This document shows, piece after piece, positions 1 through 8,411 of a stretch of 64,000 nt of DNA. Where the stretch lies: the NCBI GenBank assembly GCA_900467185.1, contig UBPA01000009.1, forward strand, positions 84,825 to 148,824, given 5' to 3'. Source of the stretch: Hyphomicrobiales bacterium. Lineage in GTDB: Bacteria > Pseudomonadota > Alphaproteobacteria > Rhizobiales > Rhizobiaceae. Under the pieces are notes generated by a model. That model was not told the DNA's origin and ran no database searches. It saw only the letters and a program-made list of their open reading frames with translations. The position numbers and the translations under genes were made by a program. Positions within the stretch are counted from its first letter, which is position 1; each line of letters opens with the position of its first letter.

Positions 1-249
1 AAGAACCGCCTGACCGAACTGGCCCGCCGCGTGGAAGACGGCGAGCGCTTCACCGTGACCCGCAACGGCAAGCCGGTGATGGAACTGGTGCCTGCAAAAC
101 AGCCTGTCGGGATCGATTGGGAAGGGCTGGAAGCCTATAAGCGCGAGAAGGGGATTACCCATTTCTTTGGCGACATCCCGGCGGATTTCGATGATCCGCT
201 ACCGGAAGACTTTCTGATCACGCCACTTCCGCTTCCGACCAAGAGTTGA
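1..249 (+). CDS. Phd/YefM-type antitoxin, 5' end cut by window edge
   Basis: The reading frame is open from base 1 (residues KNRLTELARRVEDGE) to the TGA at 247-249, so the true start lies before the window. The segment 'GERFTVTRNGKPVMELVP' is the usual Phd/YefM core that precedes the toxin-neutralising C-terminal tail. The stop overlaps the start of the PIN toxin gene by one base (TGATG), so the two are translationally coupled as in vapBC-like modules. By family knowledge the protein would bind and inhibit the toxin and repress the shared promoter, which is outside the window. The N-terminal DNA-binding part cannot be judged. Confidence 0.85.
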   Translation, partial: KNRLTELARRVEDGERFTVTRNGKPVMELVPAKQPVGIDWEGLEAYKREKGITHFFGDIPADFDDPLPEDFLITPLPLPTKS

Positions 250-641
250 TGTCCCGTCTCCTGGACACGCATATCTTCATCGCCCTGCTCGAAGGCCGCT
301 TCGAGCAGCTACCGCCCGCTGTCCGGCAGGAGGTCAGGGCCGAGAATGGCGCACTCTATCTCAGCGTGGCAAGTCTCTGGGAGATCGCGATCAAATCGAG
401 GATCGGCAAGCTTCCGCTCAAGACTCCGTTGGACAATCTTCCGGACGCTGCAAGGCAAGCCGGACTGTCCATTCTCCCGATCAACGAACATCATGCCCTC
501 CACACCGTCACGCCGGAGCCATCGACTCGCGATCCGTTCGATAGGCTGTTGCTCGCCCAATGCGCCGTCGAGAACATGCGGCTCGTGACCATAGACCGGG
601 CTCTGGCCGACCATCCCCTGTCGGCAACTGCTGCCCCGTAA
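249..641 (+). CDS. vapC: PIN-domain toxin, VapC family
   Basis: The 130-residue protein begins MSRLLDTHIFIALLEG, with the first conserved acidic residue of the PIN fold, and carries the C-terminal 'TRDPFDRLLLAQC' block typical of VapC/PIN ribonucleases. PIN toxins are Mg-dependent RNases that cleave tRNA or rRNA. The ATG at 249 overlaps the antitoxin stop by one base; a TTG at 246 is the only alternative. Length and domain organisation are normal for the family. The target RNA cannot be predicted from the sequence. Confidence 0.88.
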   Translation: MSRLLDTHIFIALLEGRFEQLPPAVRQEVRAENGALYLSVASLWEIAIKSRIGKLPLKTPLDNLPDAARQAGLSILPINEHHALHTVTPEPSTRDPFDRLLLAQCAVENMRLVTIDRALADHPLSATAAP

Positions 642-643
642 CG

Positions 644-669
644 AAAAACCCCGCCGGCGAGCGGCGGGG
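644..669 (-). terminator. Rho-independent terminator of clpP
   Basis: A perfect 8-bp GC stem (CCCCGCCG at 649-656 with CGGCGGGG at 662-669) and a 5-base loop are followed on the minus strand by TTTTT (complement of 644-648). It lies 28 bases past the clpP stop and 8 bases past the vapC stop, so it may stop transcription from both sides, but the U-run suits only the minus strand. Confidence 0.85.
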
Positions 670-696
670 TCTAGAAATACGTCACGGCAAAACGGT

Positions 697-1278
697 TCAG
701 ATATCGGCGACGTTCGTCACGATCCGCGAGACCAGGCCATAGGCCTTGGCGTCTTCGGCGGACAGCCAGTAATCGCGGTCCGTGTCCTTGGCGATCTTTT
801 CGATCGGCTGGCCGGTTGCTTCCGAGAAGATCCGGTTCAGGCGCTCGTTCATCTTGATGATCTCGCGTGCCTGGATCTCGATGTCGGATGCCATGCCGCG
901 CGTGCCGCCCGAGGGTTGGTGCAGCAGGAAGCGCGTGTTGGGCAGGCACAGACGCTGCTCCTTGGGCACGGACACATAGATCAGGGCGCCGGCGGAGGCG
1001 ACCCAGCCCGTGCCGATGATCCAGACCTTCGGCTTCACGAACTTGATCATGTCGTGAATGCTGTCGCCGGATTCGACATGGCCGCCGGGCGAATTGACGA
1101 AGATGCGGATATCCTCATCGCTGGCGGACGACAGCGCCACGAGCTGCGAGCAGACCTTCTGCGCCAGTTCCTGGTTGATCGGGCCATAGATGAAAATCGA
1201 GCGCGACTTGAAAAGGTTCGCCTCCGTTTCCTTGCCCAGGGGCAGTTCCGTCTTCTTGTCGTCCTCGTCTTCGTTCAT
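697..1278 (-). CDS. clpP: ATP-dependent Clp protease proteolytic subunit (stand-alone paralogue)
   Basis: This 193-residue ClpP serine protease has the triad in recognisable contexts: Ser in 'GWVASAGAL', His in 'FLLHQPSGG' and Asp in '[19 protein letters not shown]'. The oxyanion-hole glycines are in '[11 protein letters not shown]'. The family forms a tetradecameric chamber fed by ClpA or ClpX. A GGGAGA Shine-Dalgarno lies about 7 bases before the ATG. No clpX, clpA or tig gene is adjacent, so this is probably one of the accessory ClpP copies common in rhizobia and not the clpX-linked one; that is inference. The acidic N-terminus (MNEDEDDKK) is unlike typical housekeeping ClpP. Confidence 0.93.
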   Translation of the reverse strand: MNEDEDDKKTELPLGKETEANLFKSRSIFIYGPINQELAQKVCSQLVALSSASDEDIRIFVNSPGGHVESGDSIHDMIKFVKPKVWIIGTGWVASAGALIYVSVPKEQRLCLPNTRFLLHQPSGGTRGMASDIEIQAREIIKMNERLNRIFSEATGQPIEKIAKDTDRDYWLSAEDAKAYGLVSRIVTNVADI

Positions 1279-1392
1279 CCGCTGTCTCCCGCGAAATTTC
1301 AGGTGTCTACCCGCTCAGATAAGGCGACTCGACCGCGATGACAATGCAACAAACACAAGAGCCGGGGCAACAAGCCCCTGGCCCGGCGAAAG

Positions 1393-1406
1393 CCCGACCG
1401 GTCGGG
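1393..1406. promoter_or_regulatory. 14-bp perfect palindrome between clpP and hupE
   Basis: CCCGACCGGTCGGG is perfectly self-complementary and sits in the 274-base divergent region, 146 bases upstream of the hupE start. It could be an operator for either gene. In DNA this GC-rich a short palindrome can occur by chance, so the call is weak. Confidence 0.3.
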
Positions 1407-1552
1407 ATGGTTAAGGGCCGGCCTTCGACCCTTGCTGGGGCATTTGCCGTATGGACACCGCGCGAAGGCGGATTAGGATGGGCACGGCAACGATGACGGC
1501 GGCGAGCCTCCCAAGCACATCCCATGCGCCGCCATGAACTGAGGGGACCATC

Positions 1553-2137
1553 ATGACACGTCGCTTTCTCGCCGCCGCCGCTGCGGCACTCGCGCTTTCG
1601 GCCGCTCCGGCCTTCGCCCATCTCGACCCGGCCGAGCACGGCTCGATGATGGCAGGCATCACCCATCCGCTGTCGGGGCTCGATCATGTGCTGGTGATGG
1701 TCGCCGTCGGTCTCTGGGCAGCACAGATGGGTGGCCGCGCGCTCCTTGCCGTGCCCGCCGCCTTCGTCGTGACGATGGCGCTCGGCTTCGCGCTGGCGCT
1801 CTCCGGCCTGCACCTGCCCTTTGTCGAGCCCGCCATCCTCGCCTCCATCGTCGCTCTGGGCATGCTGGTCGCCATGGCGGTGCGCATGCCTGCCGCCGCC
1901 GGTGCGGGCGTCGTCGGCATCTTCGCCCTCTTCCACGGCTATGCCCATGGCGGCGAACTGGGTGCGGCGACCGCCCTGCCCTTCGGCCTTGGCTTCGCGG
2001 TATCCACGGCGGCCCTGCATGCCGCCGGCATCGGCCTTGGCCTTCTGATCGGCCGTGTGGCGAATGCCGGCCTCGTCTCCCGCTTTCTCGGTGCGGCGAC
2101 GGCTGTCGCCGGTGCCGCGCTCTTCGTCGCCGGCTGA
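1553..2137 (+). CDS. hupE: HupE/UreJ family nickel/cobalt permease
   Basis: The protein has 194 residues with a cleavable signal peptide (residues 1-22, ending AFAH) and about six hydrophobic segments. The family's metal-binding signature appears as 'HPLSGLDHVLVM' near residues 42-53 and a second histidine cluster 'HGYAHG'. HupE/UreJ proteins bring Ni2+ (or Co2+) into the cell for hydrogenase, urease or cobalamin enzymes. No hydrogenase or urease genes are in the window, so the user enzyme is unknown. An AGGGGA site lies 6-7 bases before the ATG. No B12-box could be found upstream. Confidence 0.88.
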   Translation: MTRRFLAAAAAALALSAAPAFAHLDPAEHGSMMAGITHPLSGLDHVLVMVAVGLWAAQMGGRALLAVPAAFVVTMALGFALALSGLHLPFVEPAILASIVALGMLVAMAVRMPAAAGAGVVGIFALFHGYAHGGELGAATALPFGLGFAVSTAALHAAGIGLGLLIGRVANAGLVSRFLGAATAVAGAALFVAG

Positions 2138-2184
2138 CCGGATCACCCGCGTCCGAGCGACCGAAAATCTTTTGCACCCTGCCC

Positions 2185-2210
2185 AAGTCCGGCCCTGAAA
2201 AGCCGGATTT
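2185..2210 (+). terminator. Probable terminator after hupE
   Basis: TCCGGC (2188-2193) pairs with GCCGGA (2202-2207), extended by a G.U and two A-T pairs to a 9-bp stem with an 8-base loop. It ends in only TTT. It is 48 bases past the hupE stop, and DUF2076 starts 130 bases further on. Confidence 0.4.
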
Positions 2211-2340
2211 GCTCGGTGTAATCGGCGACATGGCACATCTGCCAGCGTGGACCGGGCGGTGCATCGCCGCGAGACCGGTCCATGAGGAACCGACAAGCGG
2301 CAGCATCATTTCCAGATGATCGCACGCTTGGGAGACGACC

Positions 2341-3171
2341 ATGTCACCGGAAGAACAATCCCTTCTCAGCGGCCTTTTCGAACGGGTACGCACAGCATCC
2401 TCGACACCGCGCGACCGCGAGGCGGAAACCCTGATCGATCAGGCCGTCCGCAGCCAGCCCTCCGCACCCTATTACCTCGCCCAGGCCGTCATCGTTCAGG
2501 AAAAGGGTCTGGAAGCCGCAGCCCAGCGGATCGAAGCCCTCGAAGCGCAGCTTCGCCGCAGCGAGGACCGTATCCACGCGCTGGAAACCGAACGCGACGC
2601 CGAACCGCGCGAGAGCCATTCCGGCGGTTTTCTCGGCTCGCTCTTCGGATCGCCTGACAAGCCGCAACAGAGGCCCGATGCCCCTCGGAGTGGACAATCC
2701 TACCCTGCCGACGGCTCCTCGGTCGGCGGCCCCTGGGGCGGAGCGCCCCGCGCGGCCTACCCGGCGCCCCAACAGCCCTATCCGCCGCAGCAGCAGCCCG
2801 CGAGCGGACCATGGGATCGTCAGCCGCAGCCGGCGTCGGCGGGCGGCGGCTTTCTGCGCGGCGCGATGGGCACGGCAGCGGGCGTTGCCGGCGGCATGCT
2901 GCTCGCCAACTCGCTCAGCGGCATCTTCGGCAACCATATGTCCTCGCTCGGCCTCGGCGGCGCGACCGAGACCGCGGCACCGATCGAGGAAACCACGATC
3001 AACAACTATTACGGCGACGATGCCGTCACCCAAGCCTCGGACACGACACCGGCGGACGATGTGCCGGATGCCCCTTCCGGCGACAATGGCTGGCAACAGG
3101 CCGATCTCGACACATCGCCCAACGACGATTTCGACACGGATTTCGGCTCCGACGACACGATGGACGTGTAG
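2341..3171 (+). CDS. DUF2076 domain-containing protein
   Basis: The protein has 276 residues. Residues 1-90 form the recognisable DUF2076 N-terminus (MSPEEQSLLSGLFERVR, then a helical region with 'KGLEAAAQRIEALEAQLRR', probably coiled coil). A low-complexity Pro/Gln/Gly segment follows (about residues 105-165). Next come a glycine-rich 'GGGFLRGAMGTAAGVAGGMLL' type hydrophobic patch and an acidic tail rich in Asp, ending FGSDDTMDV, with an 'ETTINNYYGDD' motif typical of this family. Members are described as periplasmic or envelope proteins, but their function is unknown. There is no clear signal peptide. A GGGAGA site precedes the ATG. Confidence 0.75.
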   Translation: MSPEEQSLLSGLFERVRTASSTPRDREAETLIDQAVRSQPSAPYYLAQAVIVQEKGLEAAAQRIEALEAQLRRSEDRIHALETERDAEPRESHSGGFLGSLFGSPDKPQQRPDAPRSGQSYPADGSSVGGPWGGAPRAAYPAPQQPYPPQQQPASGPWDRQPQPASAGGGFLRGAMGTAAGVAGGMLLANSLSGIFGNHMSSLGLGGATETAAPIEETTINNYYGDDAVTQASDTTPADDVPDAPSGDNGWQQADLDTSPNDDFDTDFGSDDTMDV

Positions 3172-3180
3172 GCGGACCGG

Positions 3181-3645
3181 TCAGCCCCGCCCGCGATAGG
3201 GCTGAACACCCTGGTCGGGCAACCAGACGCCTTCGGGCGGGTTGCCCGTCTGCCAGAACACATCGATGGGAATGCCGCCGCGCGGATACCAGTAGGCGCC
3301 GATTCGCAGCCACTTCGGCGAGAGCAGATCGACGAGACGCTTGGCGATATCGAGCGTGCAATCCTCGTGAAACGCCCCGTGATTGCGGAACGAATGCAGG
3401 AAGAGCTTCAGCGACTTCGATTCGACCAGCCAGCCCTCCGGCACGTAGTCGATGACGATATGGGCAAAATCCGGCTGCCCCGTCATCGGGCAGAGCGAGG
3501 TGAACTCGGGCGCCGTGAAGCGCACGACGAAATCGGTGCCGGCATGGTTGCTCGGAACGCGCTCCAGCACGGCGTCGTCGGGGTTGGCTGCACCGGCAGC
3601 GGCCTGTCCCAGCATGGACAGCCCGGATACGTCGGTCTTGCTCAT
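3181..3645 (-). CDS. queF: NADPH-dependent 7-cyano-7-deazaguanine reductase
   Basis: QueF reduces preQ0 to preQ1 in queuosine biosynthesis. The 154-residue length matches the short, single-domain (YkvM-type) class. The catalytic region is visible: '[20 protein letters not shown]' contains the nucleophilic Cys and the conserved Asp/His. '[21 protein letters not shown]' is the family's second hallmark (split here by its known ESKS and HEDC elements). The ATG overlaps the stop of the upstream metal-exporter gene by ATGA (3642-3645), so the two are co-translated; AAGGAAGAG precedes it. The functional link between a metal exporter and QueF is not obvious and is probably only operon sharing. Confidence 0.95.
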   Translation of the reverse strand: MSKTDVSGLSMLGQAAAGAANPDDAVLERVPSNHAGTDFVVRFTAPEFTSLCPMTGQPDFAHIVIDYVPEGWLVESKSLKLFLHSFRNHGAFHEDCTLDIAKRLVDLLSPKWLRIGAYWYPRGGIPIDVFWQTGNPPEGVWLPDQGVQPYRGRG

Positions 3646-4610
3646 GTGTCTCTTCCTTCTTGGTCTCGTAATTCCTCGCCGGAACCGGGCTCGACCCGGC
3701 TCGGCGTCACCTTCACGCGAATGCCGTGGGCTTTCTCGCTCTCCGGCTCGATGTGAATGGCGATCTTGGCAGCGCCGTTGACGGCGCGGATGGCATCCTC
3801 GATGCGGTCGCAAATATCGTGGGCGGCGCCCACCGTCATGTCCGCCGGCACCACCATGTGGAAATCGACGAAGATGACCGAGGCCGCCTGCCGGGTCTTG
3901 AGGTCGTGCACGCCGAGCGAGCCCGCCGCATTGCCGGCGATGGCGGCGCGGATCTGCGCATCTTCCGCTGTCTCCACAGCCCGGTCCATCAGGCCGCTGA
4001 TGGAGCCGGCGATGACCTTCCAGCCCTGGAACAGGATATTGCCCGCGACGATGACGGCAAGAAGCGGATCGAGGATCGTATAGCCGGTGGCGATCGCCAG
4101 CAGCAGGCCGACCAGCACGCCGCCCGAGGTCACGACATCCGACATGATGTGGTGCCCGTCGGCCGACAGCGCCGGCGAGCGGAACGCCTTCCCGGCCCGC
4201 AGCAGGATGGTCGCCCAGATCGCGTTGACGACACCGGCCGCGAAATTGATCGCAAGACCGATGGCCGGCGCCTCGATCGGCTGCGGCGACAGAACCGCCG
4301 GCACCGCCTCGTAGACGATCAGGAGAGCCGCAACGACGATCAGCACGCCCTCGATGACGGCGGAGAAATACTCGGCCTTGTGATGCCCGAACGGATGGTC
4401 GTCGTCGGCAGGCTTTGCCGCGTAGCCGATGACCACGAAAGCCACGACGGCCGCAACCACATTGACGATCGATTCCAGGCCGTCGGACAGCAGCGCCACG
4501 GATCCCGTGAACCACCACGCCGCCATCTTCATGGCCAGCACGAGAAGCGACAGGGGAATGGTCCAGAAGGCGAGCCGCTGGGCGCGGTTAATGGTGCTTG
4601 TCGTCGTCAT
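3642..4610 (-). CDS. Cation diffusion facilitator (CDF) family metal exporter
   Basis: This 322-residue inner-membrane antiporter has about six transmembrane segments in residues 1-210 and a cytoplasmic ferredoxin-like C-terminal domain (about 220-310). The transport site is visible as 'ALLSDGLES' in TM2 and '[10 protein letters not shown]' in TM5, a DxxE/HxxxD-like arrangement. '[15 protein letters not shown]' is the usual His/Asp loop. CDF proteins export Zn2+, Fe2+, Mn2+ or Co2+; the metal cannot be assigned by eye. GGAGGT lies 8 bases before the ATG. It is the first gene of a two-gene unit with queF. Confidence 0.9.
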   Translation of the reverse strand: MTTTSTINRAQRLAFWTIPLSLLVLAMKMAAWWFTGSVALLSDGLESIVNVVAAVVAFVVIGYAAKPADDDHPFGHHKAEYFSAVIEGVLIVVAALLIVYEAVPAVLSPQPIEAPAIGLAINFAAGVVNAIWATILLRAGKAFRSPALSADGHHIMSDVVTSGGVLVGLLLAIATGYTILDPLLAVIVAGNILFQGWKVIAGSISGLMDRAVETAEDAQIRAAIAGNAAGSLGVHDLKTRQAASVIFVDFHMVVPADMTVGAAHDICDRIEDAIRAVNGAAKIAIHIEPESEKAHGIRVKVTPSRVEPGSGEELRDQEGRDT

Positions 4611-4872
4611 GGAACCAACCTCCGGCCGGCAACCCGTGCCGGCCTTTCATGCCGTGGACGCCCGACGCCGCGATGGTGGCGACGGCGCGACGTATCGTAG
4701 TGCGGAATTATCTGGAATGCCTGATTTGCGCAGTCGCCGCGCGTCCCGCCGATGGGAACGGTCGCGGCCCTCGATGTCTCTGCCCGAAACGATGTTGCCC
4801 GCACCCTTTCGCGGAAAAGGCACGGGCATGCAAGACCCTAAAGCCGGCGGAGGCCGGTTATCCGACGGCCTG

Positions 4873-7062
4873 TCAGGCGGCCTTCACCTTCGCGCGCTTG
4901 GCAAGGTTTGCCACCACATTCTCGATCATGCGCATACCGGCATCGCCGCCGAGCGTCATGATGGATTCCGGATGGAACTGAACGGCGGCGATCGGCTCCT
5001 TCGTGTGCTCGATCCCCATGATCGTCCCGTCCTCGCTCTCGGCCGTGATCATGAAATCGCGCGGCAGGGTCGAGGGGTCGGCGAAGATGGAGTGGTAGCG
5101 GCCGACGGTCACTTCCTTGCCGAGGCCGGAAAAGACGAGGCCCGGCTCCAGCACGCGGATACGCGACGGCTTGCCGTGCATGGGAACGGCGAGCTGCCGC
5201 AGATCGCCGCCATAGGCCTCGGCCAGCGCCTGCAGGCCGAGGCACACGCCGAAGATCGGCAGGTCGCGCGCCCGCGCCTTCTTGATCGTCGCCTTGCAGT
5301 CGAAATCCTTCGGCCGACCGGGACCGGGCGACAGCACGACGAGCTCCGGCTTCAACCGGTCCAGAAGCTCTTCCGCCACAGGCGAGCGCACCGTGTTCAC
5401 GGTCGCGCCCGTCTGACGGAAATAATTGGCCAGCGTATGGACGAAGCTGTCCTCGTGATCGACCAGCAGAATATTGACGCCGGCGCCCACGGGCGCGACG
5501 TCACGGGCCTGCTTGCCCTTGGCGGCGGATTTCGCATCGCGGATGGCGGAGATCATGGCGGAGGCCTTCAGTTCGGTTTCGGCTTCTTCCTCGTGCGGAT
5601 CGCTGTCGTTCAGCAGCGTCGCGCCGGCCCGCACCTCGGCAATACCGTCCTTGATGCGGATGGTGCGCAGCGTCAGCCCGGTGTTCATGTCGCCATTGAA
5701 CCCGACCATGCCGATCGCACCGCCATACCAGGCGCGCGGGCTCTTCTCATGGCTTTCGATGAAGCGCATGGCCCAGAGCTTCGGCGCACCGGTGACGGTC
5801 ACGGCCCAGGCATGGCTGAGGAAGCCGTCGAAGGCATCCATATCGTCGCGCAGGCGCCCTTCGATATGGTCGACCGTATGGATCAGACGCGAATACATCT
5901 CGATCTGGCGGCGGCCGATCACCTTCACCGACCCGGGCACGCAGACGCGGCTCTTGTCGTTGCGGTCGACGTCCGAGCACATAGTCAACTCGGATTCGTC
6001 CTTCTTGGAGTTCAAAAGCTTGAGGATCTGCTCGCTGTCGGCGATCGGATCGTCGCCGCGCTTGATCGTACCGGAAATCGGGCAGGTTTCGATCCGCCGG
6101 CCGGAGACGCGCACAAACATTTCCGGCGAGGCGCCGACCAGATATTCCTGATGACCGAGATTGATGAAGAAGGAATAGGGCGACGGATTGATCGCCTTCA
6201 GCCGATTGGAGATTTCCGACGGGCGGCTCTCGCAGCGCTCGTAGAACTTCTGCCCGGGCACCACCTCGAACAGGTCGCCGCGCCGGAAGCTCTCCTTGGC
6301 CTTGGTCACCAGCTCGGCATACTCGCCCGGCCGATGGTCGCCATGCGGCGGAATGCTGTCCACGACGCGGAAGGGCTCGGCCGCGATGTCGCCGGCCTTG
6401 CCGAAGGTCGAGAGATCGCCCAGCGCGAAATCATAGCGGTCGATCCAGGCCTTGGCGGCGTAGTGGTCGACCACGAGAATCTCGTCGGGCAGAAACAGCA
6501 CCATATCGCGCTGGTCGTCCGGGCGCTTCAGCTTGAAATCGATGGCATCGAACTGGAAGGCAAGGTCGTAGCCGAAGGCGCCGTAAAGGCCGAGGCTTGC
6601 ATCTTCCGCCGAGAAGAACAGCGCCGTGATGGCCCGCAGGACCGTAAAGACGGTCGGCGTCTTCGAGCGCTCTTCCTCGGTGAAGACATGGTCCGGCATG
6701 TCGATCGTCAGGTCCAGCCGCCGGGCCGTCAGCGTGCCCAACGTAATGTCCTTCACACCTTTCAGGTGCCCGGCGATCACGGACAGCAGAACCTCGCCGC
6801 GCGCGTTATAGGCTTCGATCCAGAGCGAACGGCCGAAGGAGGAGATGCCGAGCGGCGGATCGACGATGGCGGTGTCCCAACGCGTATAGCGGCCGGGATA
6901 TTCGTAGTTGGACGAGAACACCGCGCCGCGCCGCTCGTCGAGCTGATCGACGTAGCTGGAAATCGCATCGGCATAGGACGCTTCGCGCCGGCGCCGCGTG
7001 ACGGTAATTCCGCCCTGCGTCACATAGGATTCGGCACCGTCTTCAAGCTTCGTCGTCGACAT
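4873..7062 (-). CDS. trpE(G): Anthranilate synthase, fused TrpE-TrpG
   Basis: The enzyme converts chorismate plus glutamine to anthranilate, the first step of tryptophan synthesis. Residues 1-510 are the TrpE synthase part ('[13 protein letters not shown]', '[17 protein letters not shown]'). From about residue 530 comes the TrpG glutamine amidotransferase, with nucleophile Cys in 'FGVCLGLQ' and His/Glu in 'VQFHPESIM'. The start at 7062 gives 729 residues, which equals the well-known rhizobial TrpE(G) length, and avoids a 28-residue upstream extension that runs through the attenuator hairpin. Expression should be controlled by the trpL attenuator just upstream. The fusion is characteristic of Rhizobiales and some other bacteria. 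Confidence 0.97.
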   Translation of the reverse strand: MSTTKLEDGAESYVTQGGITVTRRRREASYADAISSYVDQLDERRGAVFSSNYEYPGRYTRWDTAIVDPPLGISSFGRSLWIEAYNARGEVLLSVIAGHLKGVKDITLGTLTARRLDLTIDMPDHVFTEEERSKTPTVFTVLRAITALFFSAEDASLGLYGAFGYDLAFQFDAIDFKLKRPDDQRDMVLFLPDEILVVDHYAAKAWIDRYDFALGDLSTFGKAGDIAAEPFRVVDSIPPHGDHRPGEYAELVTKAKESFRRGDLFEVVPGQKFYERCESRPSEISNRLKAINPSPYSFFINLGHQEYLVGASPEMFVRVSGRRIETCPISGTIKRGDDPIADSEQILKLLNSKKDESELTMCSDVDRNDKSRVCVPGSVKVIGRRQIEMYSRLIHTVDHIEGRLRDDMDAFDGFLSHAWAVTVTGAPKLWAMRFIESHEKSPRAWYGGAIGMVGFNGDMNTGLTLRTIRIKDGIAEVRAGATLLNDSDPHEEEAETELKASAMISAIRDAKSAAKGKQARDVAPVGAGVNILLVDHEDSFVHTLANYFRQTGATVNTVRSPVAEELLDRLKPELVVLSPGPGRPKDFDCKATIKKARARDLPIFGVCLGLQALAEAYGGDLRQLAVPMHGKPSRIRVLEPGLVFSGLGKEVTVGRYHSIFADPSTLPRDFMITAESEDGTIMGIEHTKEPIAAVQFHPESIMTLGGDAGMRMIENVVANLAKRAKVKAA

Positions 7063-7107
7063 TCGTTCGCTCCGTTCTGGCTCGGGAAACGAGCACGGCC
7101 AGAATGC

Positions 7108-7137
7108 AAAAAAGCCGCCTCGAAACTCCGGGCGGCT
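7108..7137 (-). terminator. trp attenuator terminator hairpin
   Basis: On the minus strand AGCCGCC and GGCGGCT arms (7131-7137 and 7113-7119) form a 7-bp GC stem with an 11-base loop, followed by TTTTTT (complement of 7108-7113, the last base shared with the stem). It lies between trpL and trpE(G), 45 bases before the trpE(G) start. Confidence 0.9.
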
Positions 7138-7177
7138 TATCGTCAAAATCCATCACGCAGGACTGATCGAGGCCGCT

Positions 7178-7222
7178 TTAGCGAGCCCACCACCAGACAG
7201 AGAGGATGCGTGCGTTGATCAT
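7178..7222 (-). CDS. trpL: trp operon leader peptide (peTrpL-like)
   Basis: The 14-codon gene encodes MINARILSVWWWAR followed by TAA. The three tandem Trp codons and the WWWAR ending match the layout of the S. meliloti leader peptide. Ribosome stalling at the UGG codons under Trp shortage would favour the antiterminator and allow trpE(G) transcription. No Shine-Dalgarno is visible, as expected for a leaderless message. In S. meliloti the peptide itself also has trans-regulatory activity on antibiotic exposure; whether that holds here is inference. Confidence 0.93.
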   Translation of the reverse strand: MINARILSVWWWAR

Positions 7223-7229
7223 GAAAAAC

Positions 7230-7257
7230 TGTTAGCGCGGAGAGGGCCGTCTGGCAA
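7230..7257 (-). promoter_or_regulatory. Candidate trpL-trpE(G) promoter
   Basis: On the minus strand TTGCCA (7252-7257) and CTAACA (7230-7235) are separated by 16 bases. The -10-like element ends about 8 bases before the A of the trpL ATG, so initiation would give a leaderless trpL mRNA, as known for S. meliloti. The elements match consensus only partly. Confidence 0.55.
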
Positions 7258-7414
7258 GCGGCAAGCGCTGCAAAATCAGGCCTCGCGATCACGTCACCGT
7301 GGCGAAAGCGCGACACCCCGGTGCAAACCGCGCACGCCGCCCCTCGCCGTCGGCCATCGCGCACCTAAGTCTGGATGACCGGCCGAAGCGCCGCCGAAAA
7401 TTGGATGGGTCCCT

Positions 7415-8389
7415 ATGCGCCGACGTCTTCCGCTGCTTTTCCCCCTGATGGTCCTCCCGGCCGTTCTCGTTCTTGCAGGTGCTGGCCTGCCGCAGGCCGG
7501 CCCGGTGCCGGAGAGCAAGCCCGCAGCCGCCGAAACGCAGACCGCGCCGACGCCGGAGGGCGCCAAGGAGCCCGAGGCGACCAGCACCGACGGCCAGCCG
7601 GTCGAGCCGACGGCGGCGGAAGATGTTCCAAAGCCCGAAACCAAACCGCCATCGCCGGCAGCGGACGCCGTTCCGGCAGAGCCCGATGCGGACAAGCCAG
7701 CAGAGCCCGATGCGGCCAAGCCCGAAACGCCGTCCGAGGCGCCGGCGCCCGGCGAGGCCGCTCCCGCCGATAAGCCGGCCGAGCCGAAAACCACAACGCC
7801 CGCGGCCGAACTCGTCATCACACCGGAAGAACCCGCCGCCTATGCGCAATGCCTGACGGATCTCAAGGCGCTCGGCGCGACCTTTTCGGAGAAGCCGCGC
7901 ATCGACGATGGAAAGGGTTGCGGCATCGACAAGCCGATCTCCGTGACCGAAATCCTGCCCGGCATCAAGCTGGCGCCGGAGGCGACGCTGCGCTGCGAAG
8001 CCGCGCTGGAGCTCGCCCGCTGGACGAAGGAGGCCGTGCTGCCGGCTGCGCGCGTGGCCATGTCGGAGGATGGAGCGTTGAAATCCATCAACCAGGCCTC
8101 GAGCTATATCTGCCGTCTGCGCAACAACGCCTCCACCGGCAAGATCTCCGAGCACGCGCGGGGCAATGCCATCGACATCGCCTCCTTCACCTTCAAGAAC
8201 GGCGAGACCATCGCGATCCAGCCGCGCGACGAGGACGGCACGCTCTCCGGCGCCTTCCAGCGTGCGGTGACGGCCACCGGATGCCTCTACTTCGAAACGG
8301 TTCTGGACCCCGGCAGCGACGAGGCGCATGAGAACCACCTGCATTTCGACGTCCTGCAACGGCGCGGCAACTACCGCTACTGCCGATAG
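7415..8389 (+). CDS. Extensin-like C-terminal domain protein, exported
   Basis: The protein has 324 residues. It starts with a signal sequence or anchor (residues 1-27), then about 110 residues of Pro/Ala/Glu/Lys-rich low-complexity sequence that should span the periplasm or cell wall. The extensin-like domain (PF06904 type) occupies about residues 140-324. The domain has the diagnostic 'SEHARGNAIDIASF' and 'HENHLHFDV' motifs, whose His/Asp/His pattern resembles the zinc site of LAS/M15-type peptidoglycan peptidases. A role in wall remodelling is inferred; no enzymatic assay is known to me for this subgroup. It converges with the DUF2333 gene. Confidence 0.85.
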   Translation: MRRRLPLLFPLMVLPAVLVLAGAGLPQAGPVPESKPAAAETQTAPTPEGAKEPEATSTDGQPVEPTAAEDVPKPETKPPSPAADAVPAEPDADKPAEPDAAKPETPSEAPAPGEAAPADKPAEPKTTTPAAELVITPEEPAAYAQCLTDLKALGATFSEKPRIDDGKGCGIDKPISVTEILPGIKLAPEATLRCEAALELARWTKEAVLPAARVAMSEDGALKSINQASSYICRLRNNASTGKISEHARGNAIDIASFTFKNGETIAIQPRDEDGTLSGAFQRAVTATGCLYFETVLDPGSDEAHENHLHFDVLQRRGNYRYCR

Positions 8390-8391
8390 GC

Positions 8392-8411
8392 CCTCGCCCT
8401 AGCGGGCGAGG
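8392..8411. terminator. Symmetric hairpin between convergent genes
   Basis: CCTCGCCC (8392-8399) and GGGCGAGG (8404-8411) are perfect 8-bp arms with a 4-base loop. The hairpin lies between the convergent extensin-like and DUF2333 genes and overlaps the DUF2333 stop. No U-run follows on either strand, so termination strength is uncertain. Confidence 0.45.

Larger units (their letters stand above)
7108..7222 (-). ncRNA. rnTrpL: trp leader RNA / attenuator (rnTrpL-like)
   Basis: The segment runs from the trpL start codon to the end of the U-run. It holds a 14-codon leader peptide with three consecutive Trp codons, a mid-region able to fold alternatively, and a terminator hairpin. In Sinorhizobium meliloti the equivalent leaderless transcript, released on attenuation, acts in trans as small RNA rnTrpL. 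The same architecture is seen here; a trans role is inferred by homology. The promoter spacing fits transcription starting at or very near the A of the trpL ATG. Confidence 0.8.

Noticed and set aside
1279..1552. Possible cobalamin riboswitch upstream of hupE
   Set aside because: No B12-box-like sequence or expected multi-helix arrangement was seen; only a short palindrome is present.
1307..2296. Minus-strand frame opposite hupE
   Set aside because: Arg/Gly/His-rich composition typical of shadow frames; hupE on the plus strand has a signal peptide and family motifs.
4841..4859. CCGG-rich dyad after trpE(G) as terminator
   Set aside because: Only four contiguous pairs can form and the U-run is short.
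4429..7218. Open plus-strand frame of more than 900 codons antisense to trpE(G)
   Set aside because: It is the mirror of a strongly conserved coding region in GC-rich DNA, lacks family features, and runs through the trpL attenuator.
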